Assembly: GCA_020631735.1 (NCBI GenBank)
Contig: CM036160.1
Coordinates: 9,082,746-9,146,745 of the forward strand
DNA from: Saccharum officinarum
Lineage: Eukaryota > Streptophyta > Magnoliopsida > Poales > Poaceae
DNA length: 64,000 nt
Direction of reading: 5' to 3'
A program made the translations under genes and the position numbers. Shown here piece by piece: positions 54,175-64,000 of this stretch (position 1 is its first letter; each line of letters begins with the position of its first letter). The notes below the pieces were generated by a model. That model made no database searches. It was not told the DNA's origin and worked only from the letters and a program-made list of their open reading frames with translations.

Positions 54175-54414
54175 TGTTAGGCAGTGTCATTCAAAATTCC
54201 AAAAATTTTATAAGATTCTCCGTCACATTGAATCTTTAGACGCATGTATGAAATATTAAATATAGGTAAAAAATAACTAATTACACAGTTTAGTTGTAAA
54301 TCACAAGACGAATCTTTAGAACCTAATTAGTCTATGATTGGACACTAATTGCCAAATACAGACGAAAGAGTTACTGTACTTCCAAAAATTTTACGGGGTT
54401 AACTAAACACACCT
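54175..54414. mobile_element. Tourist-like MITE, worn
   Basis: TTTGTTAGGCAGTG..GGGGTTAACTAAACAC with the family landmarks TCACATTGAATCTTTAGACGC and AAGACGAATCTTTAGAACC. Confidence 0.6.
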
Positions 54415-54782
54415 TAGTTTTCTTTCGTCTTTTTAGGCCCTATCTTTTATCTTGTTTTTAAGTTAAAATAATTTTTTTTATAAAAAATTAACAATTAGTA
54501 TTTTTAGCTATGACTTATTAGAAAAACGAATGGACTCTTAATTACTCTCTCTTTTATTTTTGTCTTCTTGTTATAATGTTTGGTGTTGGTTAGTAAACAC
54601 ATACGGAGTACCATTAGTGCTACTCTGTTGTGGACCCGACCCAGACCCATGCATGCAAAAGATGGGTGCGGCGGAGTAGAAATTCAAAGCCACTCTCCCC
54701 TTTTCTTCTTTCTGAATCGGATTCGAGGCCATGAGATGTCGATTTGATCTTCCGGCTGCATGCATACAACTTGGGAGGCCAT

Positions 54783-54930
54783 GAGGAGATATCAGATCCA
54801 CACCGTCACCATGGTGGCCTTCCACCTGTCAATCTACAACCGGCTGTTCAGCAGTGATAATGCATACAGCGACTAACTGAGTGCTGAGTGTGGCGCACTC
54901 AAAAAAAAAAACTGAGCTAAGCTTGGCCTT
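54783..54930. repeat. segmental duplication, copy 1
   Basis: GAGGAGATATCAGATCC..CACCGTCACCATGGTGG..CTGTTCAGCAGTGAT recurs at 56945-57100. Further matches follow (CCTTGCAAGCAGCAGCACC at 55253 and 57151, GTCTC(A/G)GCAACT at 55314 and 57187), so an originally larger segment was duplicated. Confidence 0.7.
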
Positions 54931-54934
54931 TATA

Positions 54935-55212
54935 CTACCTCTATCACAGAAAGAATGTAAATCTCGCTTTTCGAGATAAGATTAGCGTGGTGTAAAATTA
55001 CATATTTACCTCTCCTCCGTCATTCTCAACATAAGTAGAAACTGAAAAATAATCATTGCATTTTAGAATGTTCTTCTTATGGATAGATAAAGTAGTGGTA
55101 TTTTAATAGGTGGGTCCGAATAGAAAAGTTGATGTCATGCCTATAATTATATTTTTTTTTCTGAGACAAGATTTGAAATGCAGAATTCCATTCTTTTTTG
55201 GAACGGAGGGAG
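54935..55212. mobile_element. Stowaway-like MITE
   Basis: Preceded by TA; CTACCTCTATCACAGAAAG..TTTTGGAACGGAGGGAG followed by TA. It lies inside duplication copy 1, where copy 2 has no such insert. Confidence 0.6.
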
Positions 55213-55329
55213 TATATAAGAAAGAAAAAACACGAGGAAGAACAGAGCTAGCAGCCTTGCAAGCAGCAGCACCAGTAGTGGCCAAGTGTTTTTTTGGGGG
55301 GGGGGTCTACATTAGTCTCAGCAACTGAA

Positions 55330-56600
55330 AGTACCATGCACCTTTTTGTTCTTTTTATTTAATATCCACAAGAAGAATTCGTGTGTATGCACTTTTTTTT
55401 TGAGGGAAAATGAGAGCACGAGAGGAAATTCAAAACCAAGGCCTAATGGGCGAGACAGAGGCCCATCGAGGCCACGTTTATGCTAAAGCCCACAACGTTA
55501 CACTGTATGCCGTGTACATGGATATCTGGATCGTTCAGAGCCAGTGGCATGTTTTACAGTTGAGGGAGCTAACATACTACGTAATTTGTTCACGCACGCT
55601 TTGATCGACTACTGGGCCACGGAGATGGGCTCCAACGAGGAGCAACGCATGGCCGATTTCACTTTAGGGCTGTTTATTTTCCAGAATTAAGTTTTGTTTT
55701 GCTATTTTACATCAAGTGCGTGCGCATCGTTTAAAACTTTAAATAGGGCCTTTTAATTTACATCAGTGCATGGGCTGTTTACTTTATACACTTTTTTAAC
55801 AAGCAAACACATAAATAAATCTATAACTAAGTTATACATGAGCCAATGAGTATGAAATTTTACTACAGGTCAAGCATACAATAATTAGGTCACCATAAAA
55901 AATTCACCATAATTGGACCATAAAAGCTGTAGCTATGAATTAATTACAGAAAAGCATAGATCTCAAGCTATAACAAAAAAATTTGTACTAAAACATATCA
56001 TATTATATGCTCACTATGTAGATCTACTCATGTGGAGTCCAATAAAATTGAATTCTCCATTTTATAATTTTTTTTGTGATTTACTATGATTTTTCAAAGA
56101 TTCAACCGAAATAAATAAAAAAGAAAAAGACAAAACCACCTTTGAAAACCGCTTATAACCGGTCAGGGAGGTAAAACGAACGGTTTTAAAAGTTCAGGGA
56201 GGTGGTGTACCCGGTTTTAGAGTTTATGGAGAAAAAACAGACTTTCGCAAAAGTTGAGGGAGATAATGTGAATTTTTTCCTTTTACATACTCATGTGTGC
56301 TTTGCTCGGCCGGCCCATTAAGTGGGCCAGGTAGATGATCTCCAACGACACATGGAAGATTAAGCAGGCCACACGACGCGAGCTGCAGACCTTATAGCCG
56401 CACATGACATAGTCCGCTACTGGGCCCATTTCACTTAGGGCTTTTTTTTCCCTCAGAATTAAGTTTTCTTTTGTTATTTTACATCGCACATCGTTTAAAC
56501 ATTTTAAATAAGTTTTGAGTTGTTGCTGTTAATTTCCGTTAATTATTTAAGTTATTTTATTCATATTACATTGCTCACCGGACATTTGTATAAACTTATA
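55330..56600. repeat. AT-rich DNA with an internal duplicated block
   Basis: No gene. The block TTTCACTT(T)AGGGC..AGAATTAAGTTTT..TTTACATC occurs at about 55655-55760 and 56425-56520, part of the same duplication history. Confidence 0.5.
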
Positions 56601-56866
56601 CTCCCTCCATACTAAAAAAATAAAGTCGGTTTGGACAGAAACATAGTCTCCAATGTATAACTTTGACTTCTTTTTTTTTATATATAAAAATATTTATCGA
56701 AAAGTGATATATGTATATTTTTATGAAAGTGTTTTTCAAGACAAATCTGTTCATTTGGTTTTCACATTTCCAAACTCAACAACTTAAAAGTTATTTATGA
56801 TTTATATTTCTAATGTTTGACTCAAACATTATCCAAAACGACTTTATTTTTTTAGTACGGAGGGAG
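56601..56866. mobile_element. Stowaway MITE
   Basis: CTCCCTCCATACTAAAAAAATAAAGTCG..CGACTTTATTTTTTTAGTACGGAGGGAG, long inverted ends, TA on both sides. Confidence 0.85.
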
Positions 56867-56944
56867 TACCATATACTTTTTAAGAGCATACTCCTGATGA
56901 ACAACGCCATGGGCCTAGCTAGGTTCCCTCCTCCAACTTTTTTG

Positions 56945-57100
56945 AGGAGATATCAGATCCCACATTCCCACCTGAAGACTGGAATACACCGTCACCATGG
57001 TGGCCTTCCACCTGTCAAGCTACAAGTGGCTGTTCAGCAGTGATGCATACAGTACCAGCTGAGTGCCTGAATGTGACACCCAAGAGAACTGAGCTAAACT
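56945..57100. repeat. segmental duplication, copy 2
   Basis: Partner of 54783-54930. Confidence 0.7.
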
Positions 57101-57229
57101 AGCCCTTAACAGAAAGAAAAAAAAACAAAAGAGTGAGAACAGAAATAGCGGCCTTGCAAGCAGCAGCACCCGTAGTGAGAACAGTAGTCTCGGCAACTAA
57201 CACTACTATAGTCAGAGACTGTAGGGGCG

Positions 57230-57475
57230 GCTCAAAAGGCTATGTAGCCGTCCTTATCTAAACACTCTTACAGTGGCGGCTGAACACGAGCCGCCCTTAC
57301 AGTAAATCACTGTAAGGGCGGCTGGAAACAATAGCCGCCCTTACTAATAGACACTGTAAGGGTGGCTGGTGTTTTCAGCCGCCCTTACAGTGGCCATTAG
57401 TAAGGGTGGCTGGTGTTTCAGCCGCCCTACTATTTCCGTTTGTAAGGGAGGCTCAATCTAGAACCGCCCCTACAG
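57230..57475. repeat. CACTA subterminal inverted and direct repeats
   Basis: About nine copies of (T)GTAAGGG(C/T)GGCTG or its complement within 250 bp. Confidence 0.8.
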
Positions 57476-57517
57476 TTGATTTTCAGCAAAATAAAAATTA
57501 CAATAATCAAATTCATA

Positions 57518-57518
<1 letters not shown>

Positions 57519-57609
<91 letters not shown>
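57519..57609. repeat. (TA)n microsatellite
   Basis: About 45 TA units. The Tyr-Ile frames across it are artefacts. Confidence 0.98.
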
Positions 57610-57610
<1 letters not shown>

Positions 57611-57911
57611 CACAACACAGCACAAACATCATCAAAAGTCCATCACATCCACAAGTCCATCAAAAGTTACATCAACTCCATAACAAGTTCATAAGTAATC
57701 AACTACCTAGAGATAGCCTATCAAGCTCACGGAGGTGTTGGTACCTAGGATTTTTACCTAAGTTAGAATTGATGTCATGGTAGTCACCATTGAAATAAAT
57801 AACATGGTCCATTATGAAGCTGCAAAGGTCGCCGACGAGCTCTAAGAGTTCATCATCCCTGTAGGCATCCCTTTTATTTCCTTTCTCTTCTAACCACTAC
57901 AAGATCACAAA

Positions 57912-58800
57912 AGCTAAGTCATTATAACATTATAAGTCATTATCCAAATTCAGTTTAGTAAGAGTAGTAGTAGGCAGTAGTAGTAAGACAGTAGTAGCAG
58001 TAAGAGTAGTTGATAGTGAGAGTAGTAGTAGTAGGACAGTAAGGCAATTCAGTTAAGTCAAGTTCAGTTTCTATTTCTTTGGGTAAGCCAATTCAGTTAG
58101 ACAGTGAGAGTAGTAGTAGTAGGACAGTGAGAGTAGTAATAGTAGGACAGTAAGCCAATTCAGTTAAGGCAGTGGCATTTGCATAGTGTCAAAAACAGTA
58201 GTAGTAGAGTAGTGCAGTAGTAGTAGTATAGTAGTAGTAGAGTATAGTATAGTAGTAGTAGGTAGTAGTAGTATAGTAGTAATAGTAGAGTACAGTAGAG
58301 TAGTAGTAGTAGAGGTAGGATAGGACATGAGCAGACAGGAATAGAACATAAAAACCCTCATCATTGGCATAAGGCAAGTGCTTAGTATATAAAAACCCTC
58401 ATCATTGGCATAAGGCAAGTGCTCGGTATATAAAATCATTTCCATAAGGCAGGTGTTCAGTATATAAAAAAACATCATCACAGGCAAGCTAAGTCATTAT
58501 AACATTATAAGTCATTATCTAAATTTAGTTTAGTAAGAGTAGTAGTAGACATTAGTAGTAAGACAGTAGTAGTAGCAGTAAGAGTAGTAGACAGTGAGAG
58601 TAGTAGTAGTAGGACAGTAAGACAATTCAGTTAAGCCAAGTTCAGCTTCCATTTCTTTGGGTAAGCCAATTCAGTCAGACAGTGAGAGTAGTAGGACAAT
58701 GATAGTAGACAGTGAGAGTAGTAGTAGTAGGACAGTAAGCCAATTCAGTTAAGGCAGTGGCATTTGCATAGTGTCAAAAACAATAGTAGTAATAGTAGAG
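57912..58800. repeat. duplicated block with (AGT)n microsatellites in CACTA
   Basis: A block from CTAAGTCATTATAACATTATAAG to GGCAGTGGCATTTGCATAGTGTC occurs at 57915-58190 and at 58490-58785 (offset about 578 bp). Between them lie (GTA)n tracts and a 57-bp duplication of AAAACCCTCATCATTGGCAT (58350 and 58390). Confidence 0.8.
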
Positions 58801-59466
58801 TGCTCAAATCAGATTAAGTTTTACATAGAGTCCATCACAAGTGAGCAATTGTCAATTCATTTAAGTTTTACTCATCAAACCACAATTCAGAGGCTACCAA
58901 CAAATTCAAAATGACAGTGGCCACAAATCAAAATGATAGTAGAGGGGAGAGATTCGAACTTACCAAATCAGGGTGTCTCCTGTAGGCTTTTGTGTTACTC
59001 ATGAAAGCACATGCGTAATATCTACAATGTAGACTCCCGAACCTTTGCTTGGGGAACTATGTGTGTTTCAATTCGCATATGAAAATGTTAAGTAATAGTA
59101 TTGTAAACCATGTAATTTAGTGTCAAACTAAGTTGCACTTACCAAACACAGAGTTTTGATACACAACCTGTGCCCCCTATGTGGACAACACCTTTCGTTC
59201 TTTTTCTGACATAGTGCCTGAATGCCCTGTTCGAATGATTGGCATCACAGGCAGTGACAAATGCTCAGTTAAGATTGGCATCACAGACAGTGGCAAATGC
59301 TCAGTTAATTTCAACATCATAGTATATGAATCAAAGTAAGCAGCTGCACATGCTCCAACAACTCTTCTATCTACTCCATGATTGAGAGCCTCAATGCAGA
59401 TGCACACATCAATTCAGAGCACCACATAGCACACATTTGCAGATGCATAGTACATAGTGACATAGT

Positions 59467-60080
59467 TCAGAGGGAAGAAAGGGAAGGAGAGAAGGGGAAG
59501 GGGTGTGGTAGATACTCACTGCTTTGATGTGTCCTCACTGTTTCGTCGGTGGAGGCTGCACACGGGCAGTGACGGTCGGTGAAGGCGGCGCAGTGGATGG
59601 TGGGGCCGGGGGAGAAGGGAGAGGCGGAGGCCGCGGCCACCAAACCCTTGCGACCTGGGAGGATGGAGCCGAGGAAGATGGTACAGGGGCGGCTCACCAG
59701 TGAGCTCGGGCACCATCAGGCGTCCATGGCAGGGAAGCCCTAGCCGCCGTGGCCGGTGCCGGAGACGGATCCCTCACCGCGGCCCCTACGTACTGCCCTT
59801 CACGGGCCGACGTTGTCGACGTCGACGCCGCCGCAAACCCTAACCCATGTGGCGCGGCCCACGCGGGAGATGGGGCGGGGGCCACAAGGTCGAGAGAGGG
59901 AGGAGGCAGCGGCGGAGGGGTGAGAGAGGAGGAGGATGCGGCGGCGGAGTGGTGAGGGCGGAGGAGGATGCGGCTGTAGGGGGGTGAGGGAGGTGCGACG
60001 GCGGAGGGGTGAGGGAGGGGTGGCGACAAGAAAATTGGACAGCCTGACAGCGTCCAAAATGCTGAAATCGCCCAACACTT
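59467..60080 (-). other. GC-rich minus-strand exon candidate inside CACTA
   Basis: Downstream of a minus-strand TATATATGGG (about 60102-60111) lies a Pro/Ser/Ala-rich open region (first ATG at 60078, overlapping frames to 59694) with an AACCCTA motif near 59840 and a donor-like CACTG|GTGAGCC near 59695. It may be the first exon of a CACTA-encoded second protein or a captured gene fragment. I recognise no domain. Confidence 0.35.
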
Positions 60081-60169
60081 AGTCGCTGAGGTTGCCTCGG
60101 CCCATATATACCAGTGGGGGGCTATGTAAGGGCGGCTGGTGATGCCAGCCGCCCTTACTGTGGTGCCCC

Positions 60170-61555
60170 TATTTTTTTTGAAAATGTAAAATAAATTATT
60201 GTTTTTAATAATTAGATTTTATAAATAATTAAAAATGAAAATATAATTATATAATAATTTTAAATTATTCCATGTATTTAAAAAATAAATGCATAGTTGA
60301 TTTTTTTAAATTAAAAAACCAAATCTATTTATATAAGAATAGATTTATATAATTATAAAATTCAAAATTACTAACACTTTCTCAAATGCAAAAATGTATT
60401 ATGTATCAAATGTAGATCTTGATGAGTTCTAACACCTTTGTATTCAAAAGTTTTCATTTGAGGTCATTTAGTGCCTCATTTGACCAAGTTTACCAAGTCA
60501 AATCTTGGATTTTTAAAGAAAGACACTTTGACCGAACCCTAGATGGTCTCAACTACAAAAGCCATGAATACAAAGTTTGTCAAAATCATCAAGTTCTACA
60601 TTTGGTGTAATGGTCAACTTTTCATTTGACAAAGTTTGAACCACTCAAATTCTGAATTTTGAAATTTTGACAACTACATGCCAGTTTTCGAAACCCTAGA
60701 TGGTCCCAACTCGAAAAGTCATGAATACCAAGATTGTTCCACTCATCAAGATCTACATTTGATACATAGGTCATTTTTGCATTCGACAAAGTGTCACGAA
60801 AATGTAGTTCTCAATCCACAAGTCTCACATGTAGTCTCATAAAGTCTATGTGGGATTCAAGATTTTTGTGACTGGTGTTTACTAACGCTTTCTCAAATGC
60901 AAAAATGTCATATATATCAAATGTGTATCTTGATGAGTTCTAACACCCTTGTATTCAAAAGTTTTTTATTTGAGGTCATTTAGTGCCTCGTTTGACCAAG
61001 TTTGACCCAGTCACGTCTTGGATTTTTACAACATTTGACTAGAGTTTACTAAAACTTTTCCAAATGGAAACATGAACTATGTATCAAATGTATATCTTGA
61101 TGAGTTCTAACACCTTTGTATTCAAAAGTTTTTCATTTGAGGTCGTTTAGTGCCTCATTTGACCAAGTTTGACCAAGTCAAATCTTGGATTTTTAAAGAA
61201 AGACACTTTGACCGAACCCTAGATGGTCTCAACTATAAAAGTCATGAATACAAAGTTTGTCAAACTCATCAAGTTCTACATTTGGTGTAATGGTCAACAT
61301 TTCATTTGATAAAGTTTAAACCACTCAAATTTTAAATTTTGAAATTTTGACAGCTACATGCCAGTTTTTGAAACCCTAGATGGTCCCAACTCGAAAAGTT
61401 ATGAATACCATGATTGTTCCACTCATCAAGATCTACATTTGATACATAGGCCATTTTTGCATTTGACCAAGTTTTTGAAAAGTTATGAATGCACATAAAT
61501 GTAGTCTCACACACATACATAAATGTAGTCTCACACACATACATAAACGTACTCT
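60170..61555. repeat. diverged internal tandem repeats of the CACTA element
   Basis: No coding sequence. A unit containing TCTTGATGAGTTCTAACACC, TTTGAGGTCATTTAGTGCC and AACCCTAGATGGTC recurs at about 60415, 60930 and 61095. The larger block 60419-60775 reappears at 61098-61455. Confidence 0.75.
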
Positions 61556-61559
61556 CACT

Positions 61560-63975
61560 TAAACTAATTATTTGTCCATGCCGCCGTAATAGTTTTCCAC
61601 TTCTCACCTTTTCGTTCCCATGGCAATACGTCTTTGGGTAGTTTTTTTTCCACAACACCGATCTTCTTAATAAAGTCTGTGAATAGTGGCATCTGATCGC
61701 ACTTATTGTAGGCTTCAGCATCGTCGACGCCATCAACTCCGATAATATGTTGTTTCCCGGGGATAACCACATGCTTAGGTTTCTTCTTTGGGGGACGATA
61801 CTGAGCGGGTCGGTCATATAGAAAACTTGTGTAACACGTGAAGCGAGCACCCAAGGATCATCGTGGTAGCCTGTGTTCTGGAGGTCCACGACCCTCAATA
61901 CGATGTCATTGAATTCATGTTGCTTGATCCAGCGACATCAAAATAGGGCCACATTTAGTTCCTCACTTCCATAGTCAAGTTCCCATATATCTTCAATTAT
62001 GCCAAAGTAGTCGGTCTTTCGCCTCGCCCGTCGATAGCCACTACTCAAACACCTCTGTTTTGGTTGATACATTTACTATCCTTTGTGTGGGTATAGTATG
62101 TGTACCCATTGATCTCATAAGCATTCCAAGATGTCATCTGTCTCGATGGCCCCACTGCCAACTTACTGATGGTAATAGAATATATGGTTTCTCTAGGCGG
62201 TATGTTCTTGTCCTTCAACCATGAAGTTAGGCGTTGCTTGTGCTATTTCATGACCCAATCACCTGTACAACCATTTCTCTCTGACATAATGATGTCCATG
62301 TGTTCATCACTGTATGGTTCCATCATATTTGTGCTCATCAAGACAGTGAAGTGCGCCCGACTCACTTCTTTGTATTCACTGTCGGTGAATATTTTTCTAC
62401 CATTTGTGCCCTTTCCAGCCAGCCTACCCTTGTAGCGAGAATTGGGAATACCAATCCCTCTCTATACTTTTAGATACTCTTGACAGCACTCGATGACTTC
62501 TTCGCTACTGTAGCCCTCTATCATAGAGCCCTATGGGTATGCATGATTGTGCACATATCAGCTTAGAACCGACATGAACCACTCGTAGGACCACATTTCA
62601 TGCAAGTAGCAAGGGTCCAACGCCTGTATCTGATGAACCATGTGAATCATGAGATGTACCATTGTGTCGAAGAAAGTAGGAGGTAAACACATCTCTAGTT
62701 GGTTCTAGGTCTCCACCACGAAATCATGTAGGTCACTTAGCTCTGTCTTGATAATCTTCTTTTGTGAGATCTTCGACCAAAAGTAGCACATGCGGGTGAT
62801 AGTCATCTTCAAGAACTCTGGCTTGATAGCCCTGATTGCGATTGGTAGGAATACTGTCAACATCATATGACAATCGTGAGCCTTGCAGTGTGGAAATGAC
62901 AGGTCCTTCATCAACACTAGCTTCTTCGGGTTTGCCAAAAACCCAGTCGGGACTTTGATCCCCTTCACATAAGTGCATAAACCTCTTCTCTCTGCTAGGT
63001 CTAGGTTGTAGCTAGCCACGGGCAGAGTGTATTTTCTGGTTTTTGTCTCAAGTACCGGGTGAAGCTTTGGCATCACATGTAGCTGCTCCATGTCCCTCTG
63101 TGCTTTGAGACCATCCTTTGACTTGGTTGTGTCCATCAAGGTAGCGATGAGACTCTCAAAGACATTCTTCTGCATGTGCATAACATCAATGGCATGGGGG
63201 ACCTCCAATTGTGGCCAATATTCAAGATACTGAAAGAAGATTGATTGTTTCTTAAAAGGTATGCCTTCAATAGGAGGTGTGCTTCTATCTTTGGGCATTC
63301 CATCCATTTTCTTCTTTCCATAGATGAGCGTATGTTTTTCACCATTTGGTACACATATTATCCATCAAGACGTCTCTCTAGTGGTCGTTCTTCATCCTCT
63401 GGGATGTCGCCAAAGTACTTTAAGTACAGTTTGCTGCGGTACCTGTGACCTTCCTTTAAGAAGCGACGATTCCTGATGTAAACAGTCTTCTTGGATCCAT
63501 CTAGGTACACACATTTAGTATCATCCAGATAGACTAAGCATCCCGTCTTGCCTTTGAACTGTCCAGACAAGGCAAACAGCGCGGGGTGATCGTTGATAGT
63601 CACAAATATTATTGCTCTTAATGTGAAGGCCTTCTTTCGGAACGCATCATACATCGGCTCCCTAGTCCTCCATAGTTTCTTGAATTCTTCCATCACAGGC
63701 TCGAGGAACACATCCATATCAAAGCCTAGTTGTTGAGGGCCAAAAATAAGAATAGTGAGGAAAAGGTACTTTCTCTTCTGACACAACCACGTCAGGATGT
63801 TGTACATGGTCAAGATCACCGGCCAAGTGCTGTGGTCGCTCATCCTCTCATTGAAGGGATTTATTCCATCGGTGCTCAAGGCAAACCGTACATTCCTTGG
63901 GTCCGAGCTGAACAGCGGGTTGTTCATATCAAAGTTTTGCCACTGACTACCATTGGCTGGGTGTGCAATCACATC
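61560..63975 (-). pseudogene. decayed TNP2-type CACTA transposase
   Basis: Read from right to left: 63975-63358 encodes the TNP2 core (HPANGSQWQNFD, DPRNVRFALSTDGINPF, STWPVILTMYN, LCQKRKYLFLTILIFGPQQ). After a frame change near 63310-63358, 63307-62705 continues with YWPQLEVPHAIDVMHMQKNVFES and then DUF4218-like sequence (KAHDCHMMLTVFLPIAIRAI). 62120-61560 has DUF4216-like sequence (EINGYTYYT, VVDLQNTGYHDDPWVLASRV), with a frame change near 61810 and a C-terminal PPKKKPKHVVIPGKQ. Stops and frame changes show it is not functional. It would have bound the CACTA ends and catalysed cut-and-paste transposition. An in-frame stop at about 63991 lies just upstream. Confidence 0.8.
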
Positions 63976-64000
63976 GTCATCGACTTGCGCTCATCGTCCC

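Larger units (their letters stand above)
57201..64000 (-). mobile_element. CACTA (En/Spm) element, one end plus decayed transposase; runs off the window
   Basis: It starts CACTACTATAGTCAGAGACTG after TAA (3-bp TSD expected; the other end is outside the window). The subterminal zone (57230-57475) holds many GTAAGGGCGGCTG and CAGCCGCCCTTAC copies in both orientations, typical of CACTA transposase-binding repeats. More of these lie at 60123-60165. TNP2-like coding on the minus strand at 61.5-64 kb is on the inner side, so 57201 is the element's 3' end. Confidence 0.75.

Noticed and set aside
57406..57694. Tyr-Ile repeat ORFs
   Set aside because: They are translations of a (TA)n microsatellite.

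Overview
The window looks like repeat-dense intergenic DNA from a large grass genome, probably a panicoid such as sorghum, sugarcane or Miscanthus. This rests on the repeat types: Stowaway- and Tourist-like MITEs, Tekay/Del-type chromovirus LTRs of about 3.9 kb, a Sirevirus-like Copia element, long-TIR Mutator-like elements and a CACTA element with TNP2-like coding. I cannot name the species. I found no intact host gene, rRNA or tRNA, and no CRISPR array. Almost all coding sequence belongs to transposable elements.

Layout. 1-3.9 kb: AT-rich DNA with degenerate tandem repeats, then a GC-rich block that may hold a minus-strand promoter and first exon. 3.94-7.97 kb: a long-TIR Mutator-like element (TSD GCAAGCAAG) holding a second one (5652-7539, TSD TCCGTAGTG), a hAT-type MITE and a Tourist-like MITE. 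8-11.4 kb: MITE-rich. 11.46-17.22 kb: a chromovirus solo LTR with a Copia solo LTR inside it. 17.2-27.7 kb: many MITEs, a 5'-truncated LINE and diverged tandem repeats. 27.75-53.36 kb: a three-level nest, in which a 1.07-kb solo LTR (TSD CTCCT) contains a 13.2-kb Gypsy chromovirus (TSD CCTTC), whose RT domain contains an 11.3-kb Copia element (TSD ATGTC). 53.4-57.2 kb: MITEs and a local segmental duplication. 57.2-64 kb: one end and the decayed minus-strand transposase of a CACTA element that runs off the right edge.

The most notable content is in the chromovirus (28705-53241). Upstream of gag it has an extra ORF (33348) whose first residues after Met, ARTKKTARKSTGGRAPRHQ, are a near copy of the histone H3 N-terminal tail. 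K4, R8, K9 and S10 are kept, and Met-Ala would allow exposure of Ala1. This is followed by a domain I do not recognise, a coiled coil and an acidic C-terminus, the last two now separated by a stop and a frame change. The same element ends pol with a chromodomain-like segment, the kind of module that binds methylated H3 tails, so a link between the two is an attractive hypothesis.

Second, the chromovirus LTR carries two short exon-like blocks that also occur in the diverged solo LTR at 11.5-17.2 kb. Their differences are mainly synonymous, which suggests a small spliced protein encoded within the LTR.

The chromovirus copy is dead: it has several stops, an in-frame loss of the integrase core and the Copia insertion. 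The Copia element looks young and intact, with LTRs differing at only about five places by eye.
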